Of a stretch of DNA of 64,000 nt, positions 35,637 through 43,822 are shown in pieces. Position numbers and translations under genes: made by a program. Source of the stretch: Mycobacterium sp. 852002-51971_SCH5477799-a (GTDB taxonomy: Bacteria; Actinomycetota; Actinomycetes; Mycobacteriales; Mycobacteriaceae); NCBI RefSeq assembly GCF_001667145.1, contig NZ_LZIF01000120.1:27360-91359 (forward strand). The letters run 5' to 3'. Each line of letters begins with the position of its first letter. Position 1 is the first letter of the stretch. The notes beneath the pieces were generated by a model. The model saw only the letters and a program-made list of their open reading frames with translations. It was not told the origin of the DNA and ran no database searches.

Positions 35637-36839
35637 TTACACATGAGTCGCGTCATTGGTGACAGATCGCTCCGGCCATCGGCCGGGGCGTTTTTGTTGG
35701 TTGCGCCAGTAGTTCGTGTCGGGGTCGATGTGGTGGCTGCTGAGGATGTGGTGGCCGGTTTTGCTCATGACGGTGACGGTGTGGGTGGTGACCAGGATCA
35801 GCACTGGGGTGTGGGCGTGGGTGGCGCCGACACCGAGGTGGTGGAGGCGGCTGCCGTGGCGCAGGGTGAGTTTGCCGAATTGATCGACGGTGTCGTGGCG
35901 GATGCGCAAGTGTGCGCTGGGTTGGCCGGTGGGGTGGGCCTTGGGTCGGGCGTGGTAGGCCTGTTCGGGGGTGGTGCGTGCGGGGTGAGCGCGGTGAGCG
36001 CGTGCGGTGTTGTAGAGGATCTGGAAGGCGCCGAGCAGGGTTTGCAGTTCGGCCAGGGTGGCTGGGCGGGGTCGGGCGGCGAGCCAGCGTTTGAGGGTCT
36101 GGTGGAAGCGTTCGATTTTGCCTTGGGTTTGTGGATGGCCGGGATGCCCGTTTTTCTGGGTGATACCCAGACTGGCCAGGAGGCGTTCGAAGTCGTTGTG
36201 GCCGTGGGTAAATCGCGAGGTATAGACCGATCCGTTGTCGGTCAGGGTGGCTGCTGGCAGGCCGAATTCGGCTGCGGTGGCGGTGAAGGTAGCTACCACG
36301 TCTGCACCGTTGACGCGGCGGTGGGCGGTGCAGGCCAGCAGATAGCGGGAGTGATCGTCGAGCCAGTTGAGGATTTCGACGTCGGTGCCATTGGCCAGGG
36401 TCCAGTGGGTGAAGTCCGATTGCCAGCATTCATTGGGTTGCTCGGCTTGGAAGCGGTGATAGGAGCTGCGCGGCCGTTTGCGTGGTTGGGGGGTGATCAG
36501 GCCGTGGTGATGCAGGATGCGTCGGATGGTGGAGGCGGCCGGCACCGCCAGGCCCTGCTGGGCCAGATGTTCTTGCAGGGTCAGCGGGCCGGCGTCGAGG
36601 CCCTCGGCGGTGAGGTGTTCGCGTAGCACCACGATGGCGGCGATGACCTCGTCGCTGATCCTGCGGGGGTTGCTGGCGGGTCGTCGAGAGCGCGGATCGA
36701 CGGTCTCAAGGCCGCCGAGTTGGTAGCGCTTGAGCAAGCGGTAGATGTGTTGGCGAGACAACCCGTACATGCGGGACGCCGCCGACACCGTGAGGTGACC
36801 ACTGGTGACTTCAAGGACGACCACACGCGCTTTGGACAT
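35637..36839 (-). CDS. IS481-family DDE transposase
   Basis: A 400-residue transposase. An N-terminal helix-turn-helix (SAASRMYGLSRQHIYRLLKR) is followed by a winged region and an rve integrase core. The DDE triad can be read as Asp in CWQSDFTHW, Asp in ATLTDNGSVY and Glu in GKIERFHQTLKRWL. The C-terminus is His/Thr-rich. It appears full length, with no frameshift. Its last codons lie within the left-end repeat, leaving only 21 bp to the element's boundary. Confidence 0.93.
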   Translation of the reverse strand: MSKARVVVLEVTSGHLTVSAASRMYGLSRQHIYRLLKRYQLGGLETVDPRSRRPASNPRRISDEVIAAIVVLREHLTAEGLDAGPLTLQEHLAQQGLAVPAASTIRRILHHHGLITPQPRKRPRSSYHRFQAEQPNECWQSDFTHWTLANGTDVEILNWLDDHSRYLLACTAHRRVNGADVVATFTATAAEFGLPAATLTDNGSVYTSRFTHGHNDFERLLASLGITQKNGHPGHPQTQGKIERFHQTLKRWLAARPRPATLAELQTLLGAFQILYNTARAHRAHPARTTPEQAYHARPKAHPTGQPSAHLRIRHDTVDQFGKLTLRHGSRLHHLGVGATHAHTPVLILVTTHTVTVMSKTGHHILSSHHIDPDTNYWRNQQKRPGRWPERSVTNDATHV

Positions 36840-36849
36840 GAACCACGAC

Positions 36850-36933
36850 TGTCACCTATGACGCGACTCATCACCCGACCACGCAGGTGTCACCCATGAC
36901 TCGACTCATCTGTCACCTATGTCATGAACTCAG
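36850..36933 (-). repeat. Three 23-bp subterminal repeats at the right end of the IS
   Basis: Inverted copies of the left-end motif lie at 36850-36872, 36888-36910 (15-bp spacer) and 36911-36933 (directly adjacent). The outermost is the most diverged. They lie between the transposase start and the element's end, so they may also overlap its promoter. Confidence 0.8.
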
Positions 36934-36936
36934 ACA

Positions 36937-36951
36937 CCCCAGGCGGCTCCA
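36937..36951 (+). repeat. Right copy of the 15-bp target-site duplication
   Basis: Same 15 bases as 35601-35615, the 3' end of the tRNA gene. It is now detached from the tRNA and lies 6 bp from the stop of the next gene. Confidence 0.85.
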
Positions 36952-36956
36952 CAGTT

Positions 36957-38774
36957 TCAGGCGGGTGCGATGAACCCCACCGGGCCCGATGCGAGGCACA
37001 ACGCCAGCGCGGCGGTGTTGGCCCGCACGGTGATCGCGTCGCCGGCACCCGGCAGCCGGGCGAAGACCCGGTTGAGGCCCGGATGCACCGGCACTTTGAC
37101 CTCGGGGCCTTGCGTCATCGACAGCGTCATCGAGCCGTCGCTGTTGGCCAGGTAGTTCAGTTCGACGGTCCAGTCGGCGGGTAGCAGCGGGCCGTCGAGA
37201 ACCATGCGCGCCGGCCTGTCCGGCTGGGCGAAATAGCCGCACTGCGGCATCGGCCCGGGTGCGATGGTCCGAACCCAGGTGACCCGCGCCTTGATCAGCC
37301 GGCCCGTGCTGTCGATCATGCGCAATTGGGTTGTCGCAGGCGCGAATTCGGGCCTATCGCGCAGCAGGGCGAACAGGTGGCTGGCCAGATTCTCCGGTGC
37401 GGCCACCCGCTGCAGCACCAACGGATCGACCTCCTGATCCAGCAGCGGCGCATCGGAGGCCGCGCGCGCGTCCGCCAGAGCGGCCCGGGCGTGCTGCAGG
37501 TAGGGCTGGGCGGGGTTGTCGCGCCAGCTGGTCAGGAACGTGGCCGTCGAGTACAGGCTGCTGGCCACGAACAGCACCGCCAAAACCGTGACTACCGCGG
37601 TGCGTTTGGGCGAATCGTCGAGCCAGCGCGGCCCGGCCCGCCGGTTCGGGGCGCACAATGCCACGGCGACCAGCAGCGCCAGCACCACGACCAGATCCGG
37701 CAGGTAACGCAGCGTCTGCGCGAGTTCCAGCGCGGTCTGCTTCGACGACCGCATCAGATAGATCGGCACCTGGCAGGCCACGGCGTAGCCGACGGCGACC
37801 AGCCACACCGGTCCGAGGCGTTCCTTGCGAACCAGCGACACCGCCACGGTTCCGGCCAGCACCAGCCAGCCCAGCGCCATCACCGACAACGGGGGCGTGG
37901 CCCAGGGCGAGGCCGGCGCCCACCGGTCCCAGTGCCACGGCCCGCCGGCCAGCCCCGGCACGATGCCGTGCGTGATCGAGCGCATCAGCAGCTGCCACGT
38001 CATCGACAGGTCGGAACTCCACCGCTGCTGATTGACCACGGCCAGATACAGCGCGATCCAGGCCGCGGTGAGGGCGAGCGCGGTGATCCACAATCGCCGG
38101 CCCGCCCCCCACACCGTCGCCAGCGCCGCTGTCAGACTGCGATCGCCGGTCACGTGGCACAGCAGTGCCGCCACCGCGAACGCGACGAACGGGATCACCG
38201 CGGCCTTCTCGAAGAACAGCAGGCCGCCGAAGTACACCAGCACGCCGGTCGCGGCGTAGCGCTGGTTGCCGGTGCGCACCAGCAGGATGGCATCGGCGCA
38301 CACCCAGGCCAGCGCCGCCAGCATCGGCAGCGAATTCAGCGCCGCCGCCCACCACGCGAATCCGGGCACGGCCAACGGCGTGAACAACGCGAACGTGAAC
38401 GGGATCAGCAGCACCGGGCGCCAGCCCAGGATGACGTACAGCGCGCGCAACAACGCCAGCGACGCCAGCAGTTGCAGCACCACCAGGCTGACCGCCGGCC
38501 ACGTCCAGTTCAGCGGCGCCAGCCGGATGATGGTGCCCGCGACCAGAAATGCCCCGGGCATGACATGGCCGTCATGGTCGTCGAACAGATACGACGGCGC
38601 GAGCAGATTGTGGGTGCCGGCCTTGCCGATGAGGATCAGGTCGTCCCAGTAGAAGTAGCCACCGAAGGCCAGGACCGCGCGCACCACCAGCTGCACCGCG
38701 ATGAGCGCGGCGGCCAGGACGGCTATGTATGGTGGGCCGGTGCGTGCACTGGTTACCGGGTCGGCCGGATTCAT
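36957..38774 (-). CDS. Large multi-pass membrane protein, Rv3635-like (GT-C-like topology)
   Basis: A 605-residue protein with about 12 hydrophobic helices in residues 15-430 and an extracytoplasmic C-terminal domain. The first loop after helix 1 contains GYFYWDDLILIGKAG, an acidic Asp-Asp pair where GT-C glycosyltransferases keep their catalytic aspartate, so a lipid-linked sugar transferase is possible. It is next to galE1 and near ppgS. The ATG at 38774 overlaps the divergent galE1 start by 35 bp. The next start codon would cut into the first helix, so the true N-terminus is uncertain. Confidence 0.75.
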   Translation of the reverse strand: MNPADPVTSARTGPPYIAVLAAALIAVQLVVRAVLAFGGYFYWDDLILIGKAGTHNLLAPSYLFDDHDGHVMPGAFLVAGTIIRLAPLNWTWPAVSLVVLQLLASLALLRALYVILGWRPVLLIPFTFALFTPLAVPGFAWWAAALNSLPMLAALAWVCADAILLVRTGNQRYAATGVLVYFGGLLFFEKAAVIPFVAFAVAALLCHVTGDRSLTAALATVWGAGRRLWITALALTAAWIALYLAVVNQQRWSSDLSMTWQLLMRSITHGIVPGLAGGPWHWDRWAPASPWATPPLSVMALGWLVLAGTVAVSLVRKERLGPVWLVAVGYAVACQVPIYLMRSSKQTALELAQTLRYLPDLVVVLALLVAVALCAPNRRAGPRWLDDSPKRTAVVTVLAVLFVASSLYSTATFLTSWRDNPAQPYLQHARAALADARAASDAPLLDQEVDPLVLQRVAAPENLASHLFALLRDRPEFAPATTQLRMIDSTGRLIKARVTWVRTIAPGPMPQCGYFAQPDRPARMVLDGPLLPADWTVELNYLANSDGSMTLSMTQGPEVKVPVHPGLNRVFARLPGAGDAITVRANTAALALCLASGPVGFIAPA

Positions 38775-39684
38775 CGGCTCGACGCTAGTCGACCGTCTGT
38801 TGGCCGACGGTCATGCGGTGGTGGGGCTGGACAACTTCGCCTCCGGTCGCGCGACCAACCTCGAGCACCTGGCCGACAATGCGGCATACGCCTTCGTCGA
38901 GGCGGACATCGTGACCGCCGACCTGGAGGCCATCCTCGATGAGCACCGCCCGGAGGTGGTGTTTCACCTGGCGGCCCAGATCGACGTGCGGCACTCGGTG
39001 GCCGACCCGCAATTCGACGCATCGGTCAACGTGATCGGCACGGTACGCCTGGCCGAGGCCGCGCGCCGCGCGCAGGTCCGCAAGATCGTGCACACCTCCT
39101 CGGGCGGATCCATCTACGGCACCCCGCCGCGCTACCCCACACCCGAGACCGTGCCGACCGACCCCGCATCCCCGTACGCGGCGGGCAAGGTGGCGGGCGA
39201 GATCTACCTGAACACCTTCCGCCACCTGTACGGCCTGGACTGCTCGCACATCGCCCCGGCGAATGTCTATGGCCCCCGCCAGGATCCGCACGGTGAGGCC
39301 GGCGTGGTGGCGATCTTCGCCCAGGCGCTACTTTCGGGCAAGCCCACCAAGGTCTTCGGCGACGGCGGCAACACTCGCGACTACGTGTTCGTCGACGATG
39401 TCGTGGACGCCTTCGTCAAGGCGTCCGGGGACGCGGGCGGCGGGCAGCGTTTCAACGTCGGCACCGGCATCGAAACCTCGGACCGCCAACTGCATTCGGC
39501 GGTGGCGGCCGCTGTCGGCGGGCCCGACGATCCGGAGTTCGCGCCGCCGCGGCTTGGCGACCTCAAGCGGTCTTGCCTCGACATCGGTTCGGCCGCAGAG
39601 GTATTGGGCTGGACACCGAAGGTCGACCTATCCGACGGGGTGGCCCGCACGGTGGAATTCTTCCGGCGGGCGCAGAACGGTTAG
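38740..39684 (+). CDS. galE1: UDP-glucose 4-epimerase
   Basis: Interconverts UDP-glucose and UDP-galactose (or the N-acetyl forms). The NAD-binding motif is TGSAGFIGS (residues 6-14), the catalytic Ser region is HTSSGGSIYG, and the YxxxK motif is YAAGK. GPRQDPHGEAGVV is typical of actinobacterial GalE. The GTG at 38740 yields exactly 314 residues, the length of M. tuberculosis GalE1 (Rv3634c). UDP-galactose feeds galactan synthesis in the cell wall. Convergent with, and overlapping by 4 bp, the DUF2304 gene. Confidence 0.95.
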   Translation: MRALVTGSAGFIGSTLVDRLLADGHAVVGLDNFASGRATNLEHLADNAAYAFVEADIVTADLEAILDEHRPEVVFHLAAQIDVRHSVADPQFDASVNVIGTVRLAEAARRAQVRKIVHTSSGGSIYGTPPRYPTPETVPTDPASPYAAGKVAGEIYLNTFRHLYGLDCSHIAPANVYGPRQDPHGEAGVVAIFAQALLSGKPTKVFGDGGNTRDYVFVDDVVDAFVKASGDAGGGQRFNVGTGIETSDRQLHSAVAAAVGGPDDPEFAPPRLGDLKRSCLDIGSAAEVLGWTPKVDLSDGVARTVEFFRRAQNG

Positions 39685-40022
39685 CCCACTTCGGGCGCCT
39701 GCGCGGACTCCATCGCCACCGCCCGGGCCAGCCGCGCGTAACGCAACTCCAGGTCCTTGAACCGCATGTAGGTGCTGAGCGTGGTGAAGCAGAAAGCCAT
39801 GATCAGCGCGTAGAGCATCAGGTCGGTGCCGCGGCGCACCCCGAACCATTGCGCCACCACCGTGGTGTCATCGGGCCGCAGCACGGCGTAGATGCCGGCC
39901 AGCACGAACACCACGTAGCCGACCTTCACCCAGGCCTTCGACCGCGAATTGCGGCGCGAGCGCAGCAGATACACCAGCAGCGCAACGATCGACCCGATCA
40001 GCAGCACCTGGATCCAGTTCAT
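39681..40022 (-). CDS. DUF2304 membrane protein, PpgS partner (Rv3632-like)
   Basis: A 113-residue protein with three transmembrane helices (about 5-22, 33-50, 68-90) and a charged C-terminal helix RFKDLELRYARLARA. In M. tuberculosis the equivalent small membrane protein enhances the activity of PpgS. The start overlaps the ppgS stop by 4 bp (ATGA), so the pair is translated together. Confidence 0.85.
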   Translation of the reverse strand: MNWIQVLLIGSIVALLVYLLRSRRNSRSKAWVKVGYVVFVLAGIYAVLRPDDTTVVAQWFGVRRGTDLMLYALIMAFCFTTLSTYMRFKDLELRYARLARAVAMESAQAPEVG

Positions 40023-40711
40023 GGAGTCCTCCCTCGCAGGAACCCGTCGAAAATGATGTTGACGCCGTTGAGCAGGGGCTGGCCCTTCGACATCGAGTAC
40101 GCGGTGTAGAGCACCTCGATCGGTTCTTCGGCGACGCGCCAATGGTTTTCGTCGATAAGCATGATGAATTCGTTGGCGTGGCTCATGCCGCTCATGGTGA
40201 TGTCCAAGCCGTCGGCGACCTTCTTGTTGAAGACCCGCAGCCCATTGTTGGTATCGGTCAGGCCAAGTCGGCGGCCGCGCCGACTCAACCGGGCGGCGGT
40301 CTGCAGCACGATCCGTTTCACGAACGGTGGCCGGGCGCCGTGCTGCGCGCCGAACCGGGTGCCGATGACGACGTCGACGTCGCCGGTGCGCAACCGATCG
40401 ACCAGCGTCGCCAGGTCCTTGACGCGGTGCTGGCCGTCGGCGTCGAAAGTGGCGAAAATCTGGGCCCCCGGCTGCTTGCGCGCATACTCGACACCGGTCT
40501 GGATGGCGGCGCCCTGCCCGAGGTTGATCGGATGGCGCACCAGGTGAGCGCCGGCCCGCCGGGCGATCTCACCGGTGTCGTCGGCACTGCCGTCGTCCAC
40601 GCACACGACATGGTCGAACACCGCGCGCACATCGGCTACCACCTCGCCGATGACAGCTGCTTCGTTGAAGGCGGGAATGACGACCCAGACAGCATCCGTT
40701 TCAGTACCCAT
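40019..40711 (-). CDS. ppgS: Polyprenyl-phospho-GalNAc synthase (GT2), PpgS
   Basis: A GT-A family 2 glycosyltransferase with VIPAFNEAAVIGEVV at the N-terminus, the nucleotide-binding CVDDGSADDTGE and the DxD-type FATFDADGQH. It has no membrane helix, which explains its need for the adjacent DUF2304 protein. By homology with Rv3631 it transfers GalNAc from UDP-GalNAc to polyprenyl phosphate. That lipid supplies the galactosamine that decorates arabinogalactan. The 230-residue length is close to Rv3631. Confidence 0.88.
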   Translation of the reverse strand: MGTETDAVWVVIPAFNEAAVIGEVVADVRAVFDHVVCVDDGSADDTGEIARRAGAHLVRHPINLGQGAAIQTGVEYARKQPGAQIFATFDADGQHRVKDLATLVDRLRTGDVDVVIGTRFGAQHGARPPFVKRIVLQTAARLSRRGRRLGLTDTNNGLRVFNKKVADGLDITMSGMSHANEFIMLIDENHWRVAEEPIEVLYTAYSMSKGQPLLNGVNIIFDGFLRGRTP

Positions 40712-40745
40712 TTATGCCCACAAGGTACACGCTGGTACGGCCATA

Positions 40746-42014
40746 TCAGCCGGTAGAGCGCGCGGCGCGCGACAGAGCCACCAAATGAACACCGATCCCC
40801 ACCACCGGGCCGCACAACAGCCCGACCACGGTTCGGGTCTGCAGGGACAGCGGCAGCAACAGCAGCAAGCCCGACGCGACCGTGGCGCTCACCCAACCCA
40901 GCGAGTAGGCCCGGTGCAGCGCGGCGGCCACCGCCGCCGCGCCCGTCAACGTCAGCATGGCGATCGCCACCGCGGCCGCTGTCAGCCACGCCAGCAGCGC
41001 GCTGCTGGCGTGGTACTGCGGCCCGAAGGCGACCCGCAACAGCCACGGACCCACCACGCCCGCGGCCGCCACCCCGACCGCGCCGATCGCCGCGACGATC
41101 GCCACCGGGGCGAGCAGGGCGCGAATCCGGTCGTTGCGCTCGTCGACGAAGTGGGCAATCAGGTTGCCCTGCATGGCCGTCAGCGGCACCAGCAGTGGCG
41201 CACGGGTCAGCGTGACGGCCAGGATGATCACCCCGCCCTGCGCGCCGAGCTCCGCGCTGGTCAGCTTCAGCAGCACCGGAAATCCCATCACCAGGATGGC
41301 GCTGGCCCCGGCCGCGGTGATCGAATGCGCCGCGCCCCGTAGAAAGGTCGCGGTACCCCCGGGGGTCAGCAGGCGCGCGGTGGCCCTGATCGACGGCGAG
41401 GCCATCAGCAGGATCAGCCAGGCGACCGCGCCCGCCACCGTCGCCCACAAGAATCCGACCAGACGCCAGCCCAGCGCCACGGTCGCCGCGGCCACCAGCA
41501 CGCGGATGACGGCGTCGGTCACCATCAGCGCGCCGTAGCGCGTCCACTGGTTGGTGCCGGCCAGCATGCCCAGCAGGGTGGCGTGCACGCAGAACCCGGC
41601 CAGCCCGACGGACAGCAGAGCCACCGACAGCAGCCGCGCCTCGACGAACACCCGTCCGCTCCACAGCGGGGAACTGCCGGCGATCACGACGGCGGCGGCC
41701 ATCCCGACCAGCATGGCGACCCGCATCGGGTGGGTGCGCGGTTCGCCGGGCACCGGCAGGGCGGCCAGGTCGCCGACATAGGGAGTCGAGCGAACTTCCC
41801 GGGTGGTTTCCTGCAGCAGGCCGTTGGCCGCGCCGGTAACCAGCCCAAAAGCCCCCCAGAACACCCCGAAGATCGAAAAGCCGCTGGGCGCCAGGTCGCG
41901 GGCGGCCAGGTAGATCACCGCGTAGCCGCACAGCGCCGTCACGGCGGTGGCGGTGCCGACCCGGGCCATGCTGCCGCGCGCCACCGGCCCCTGTGAGGCG
42001 CTGATTTCGGTCAT
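40746..42014 (-). CDS. Flippase-like polytopic membrane protein, Rv3630-like
   Basis: A 422-residue protein with 12 or so hydrophobic helices and the pattern of oligosaccharide flippases (MOP superfamily: TALCGYAVIYLAARDLAPSG, then paired helices throughout). It lies 34 bp downstream of ppgS on the complementary strand's order (transcribed before it), so it belongs to the ppgS-DUF2304 operon. I infer that it could move a lipid-linked sugar across the membrane. The ATG at 42014 is preferred over the upstream frame extension, though no strong ribosome site is visible. Confidence 0.75.
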   Translation of the reverse strand: MTEISASQGPVARGSMARVGTATAVTALCGYAVIYLAARDLAPSGFSIFGVFWGAFGLVTGAANGLLQETTREVRSTPYVGDLAALPVPGEPRTHPMRVAMLVGMAAAVVIAGSSPLWSGRVFVEARLLSVALLSVGLAGFCVHATLLGMLAGTNQWTRYGALMVTDAVIRVLVAAATVALGWRLVGFLWATVAGAVAWLILLMASPSIRATARLLTPGGTATFLRGAAHSITAAGASAILVMGFPVLLKLTSAELGAQGGVIILAVTLTRAPLLVPLTAMQGNLIAHFVDERNDRIRALLAPVAIVAAIGAVGVAAAGVVGPWLLRVAFGPQYHASSALLAWLTAAAVAIAMLTLTGAAAVAAALHRAYSLGWVSATVASGLLLLLPLSLQTRTVVGLLCGPVVGIGVHLVALSRAARSTG

Positions 42015-42116
42015 CGGGGCGGCGGCGCTTTCGGCCGGGTTTCCCGATGTCTCGCCACAATTTGAAAATTCTATGCGGCCCGCAGCGACCAACCATCGCG
42101 GCGATCCGGTTCGCTA

Positions 42117-43211
42117 GTGTGGTCGGCGGCCGGAAAGGATCCATTGTCCGCTTTGCGCACCTTCGGGATCTCGCTGGTGGTCACCGCGGCGGCCCTCGGC
42201 GTCGGATATGCCTACGGCGGTTTCAAAGGCTTGTATCTGCTGTTGATGCTGGCCGTCCTCGAGGTGTCGTTGTCGTTCGACAACGCCGTCATCAACGCCT
42301 CGATCCTGAAACGGATGAGCCGCTTTTGGCAGCGGATGTTCCTGACGATCGGGATCCTCGTCGCCGTGTTCGGCATGCGACTGCTCTTCCCGCTGCTCAT
42401 CGTGTGGGCGACGGCGGGCCTCGACCCGGTGCGCGCGATGGAGCTGGCCCTGCATCCGCCACCGCACGGCGCGCTCGAGTTTCCGGACGGCTCGCCCAGC
42501 TACCAAAAACTCGTCATGGCCGCGCACCCCCAGATCGCCGCCTTCGGTGGAATCTTCCTGTTGATGCTGTTCCTGGATTTCGTTTTCTATGACCGAGAAA
42601 TCAAGTGGCTGAAGTGGATTGAGATCCCGTTCGCGCGCTTGGGCCGGCTGGGGCAGTTGTCGCTGGTGGTCACCGGTCTGGTGCTGGTCGGAGTCGGCAC
42701 GCAATTGACGGACTCCCGTGACGAGACGGCGACGGTGCTGACCGCCGGGCTGCTGGGCATGGTGACCTATCTGGTGGTCAATGGACTGAGCCGGGCGTTT
42801 CGCCCCTCCGAGACCGAGGCGGCAGGCGCCGCGACGGGCTGGGCCGGCCTGACCCTGTTCCTCTACCTCGAAGTGCTCGATGCCGCTTTTTCATTCGACG
42901 GCGTCACCGGCGCGTTCGCCATCACCTCGGACCCCGTCGTCATCGCGCTGGGGTTGGGACTGGTGGGCTCCATGTTCGTCCGGTCGATCACCATCTACCT
43001 GGTCAGCCAGGAGGCGTTGGGCCGGTACGCGTACCTGGAACACGGCGCGCATTGGGCCATAGGCGCGCTGGCGGTCATCATGCTGGGCTCCATCGAGCCC
43101 AGGTTCGAAGTCCCCGAGGCGGTCACCGCCTCGGTCGGCGTGCTCTTCATCGCTGCGGCGCTGGGGTGGAGCATCCTGCGCAATCGCCGCGAGCCCCCCA
43201 TGGCGGACTAG
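42117..43211 (+). CDS. DUF475 integral membrane protein (TerC-like), Rv3629c-like
   Basis: A 364-residue protein with about nine helices. The segment LEVSLSFDNAVINASILKRM and the later YLEVLDAAFSFDGVTGAFAI repeat the same motif (E...SFDxx...). This is the internal duplication with paired acidic residues in membrane helices seen in TerC/DUF475 proteins, which are associated with metal homeostasis. The GTG at 42117 is used; a TTG at 42144 is an alternative. Convergent with ppa. Confidence 0.85.
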   Translation: MWSAAGKDPLSALRTFGISLVVTAAALGVGYAYGGFKGLYLLLMLAVLEVSLSFDNAVINASILKRMSRFWQRMFLTIGILVAVFGMRLLFPLLIVWATAGLDPVRAMELALHPPPHGALEFPDGSPSYQKLVMAAHPQIAAFGGIFLLMLFLDFVFYDREIKWLKWIEIPFARLGRLGQLSLVVTGLVLVGVGTQLTDSRDETATVLTAGLLGMVTYLVVNGLSRAFRPSETEAAGAATGWAGLTLFLYLEVLDAAFSFDGVTGAFAITSDPVVIALGLGLVGSMFVRSITIYLVSQEALGRYAYLEHGAHWAIGALAVIMLGSIEPRFEVPEAVTASVGVLFIAAALGWSILRNRREPPMAD

Positions 43212-43227
43212 GGCCCGCCGGTGTGGT

Positions 43228-43716
43228 TCAGTGCCCGTCGGCCTTGAACCGCTCGATCGAGCGCTGGATCTCCGCCTCGGCTTCGTCGCGGCCGACCCAG
43301 TCCGCGGCCTTGACGAACTTGCCCGGTTCCAGGTCCTTGTAGTGCACGAAGAAGTGCTTGATCACGTCCAGCTCGAACTCGGGAACGTCCCCGATGTCCT
43401 GGACGTGGTCCCATCGGTGGTCACCGGCCGGCACGCACAGGACCTTGTCGTCGCCACCCTTTTCGTCGGTCATCCGGAACATGCCCACCGGGCGGGATTC
43501 GACGATCACGCCGGGAAACACCGACTGCGGCAACAGCACCATCGCGTCCAGCGGGTCGCCGTCCTCGCCGAGGGTGTCCTCGATGAAGCCGTAGTCGGTC
43601 GGGTAGGCCATCGCGGTGTACAGGTAGCGGTCCAGACGCAGCCGTCCAGTCTCGTGGTCGACTTCGTACTTGTTCCGCTGACCCTTTTGAATCTCGATGG
43701 TCACGTCGAATTCCAC
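43228..43716 (-). CDS. ppa: Inorganic pyrophosphatase
   Basis: Hydrolyses pyrophosphate to phosphate, pulling biosynthetic reactions forward. Family I signature with metal aspartates in EDGDPLDAMVL, plus RYLYTAMAYPTDYGFI and HFFVHYKDLEPGK. The 162-residue length is identical to M. tuberculosis Ppa. It is monocistronic, divergent from the carboxypeptidase gene. Confidence 0.97.
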   Translation of the reverse strand: MEFDVTIEIQKGQRNKYEVDHETGRLRLDRYLYTAMAYPTDYGFIEDTLGEDGDPLDAMVLLPQSVFPGVIVESRPVGMFRMTDEKGGDDKVLCVPAGDHRWDHVQDIGDVPEFELDVIKHFFVHYKDLEPGKFVKAADWVGRDEAEAEIQRSIERFKADGH

Positions 43717-43822
43717 CGCGTCGGCTCCTTGTCTGGTAGGCAGACCAAATTTGCTCTGCTACACCCTAGTCGAGCGCATCGGCGCCGATTCGGCAGAATG
43801 GGTTCAGACAGTCAGGAGAGTG

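Larger units (their letters stand above)
35616..36936 (-). mobile_element. IS481-type insertion sequence, 1321 bp
   Basis: Bounded by a 15-bp direct repeat of the tRNA 3' end. The ends begin TGT and finish ACA. At the left end a 23-bp motif occurs twice in tandem (35619-35641 and 35642-35664). At the right end it occurs three times inverted (36850-36872, 36888-36910, 36911-36933). Its core is ATGAGTCGcGTCATaGGTGA. These are probably transposase-binding sites. A single transposase fills the element. The intact gene and clean ends suggest recent movement. Confidence 0.88.

Noticed and set aside
36091..36951. Possible tRNA duplicate or attachment site of an integrative element at the second 15-mer
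   Set aside because: Only 15 bases of the tRNA are repeated, no integrase is present, and the flanked segment is a single-gene IS481-type element, so a transposition duplication explains it.
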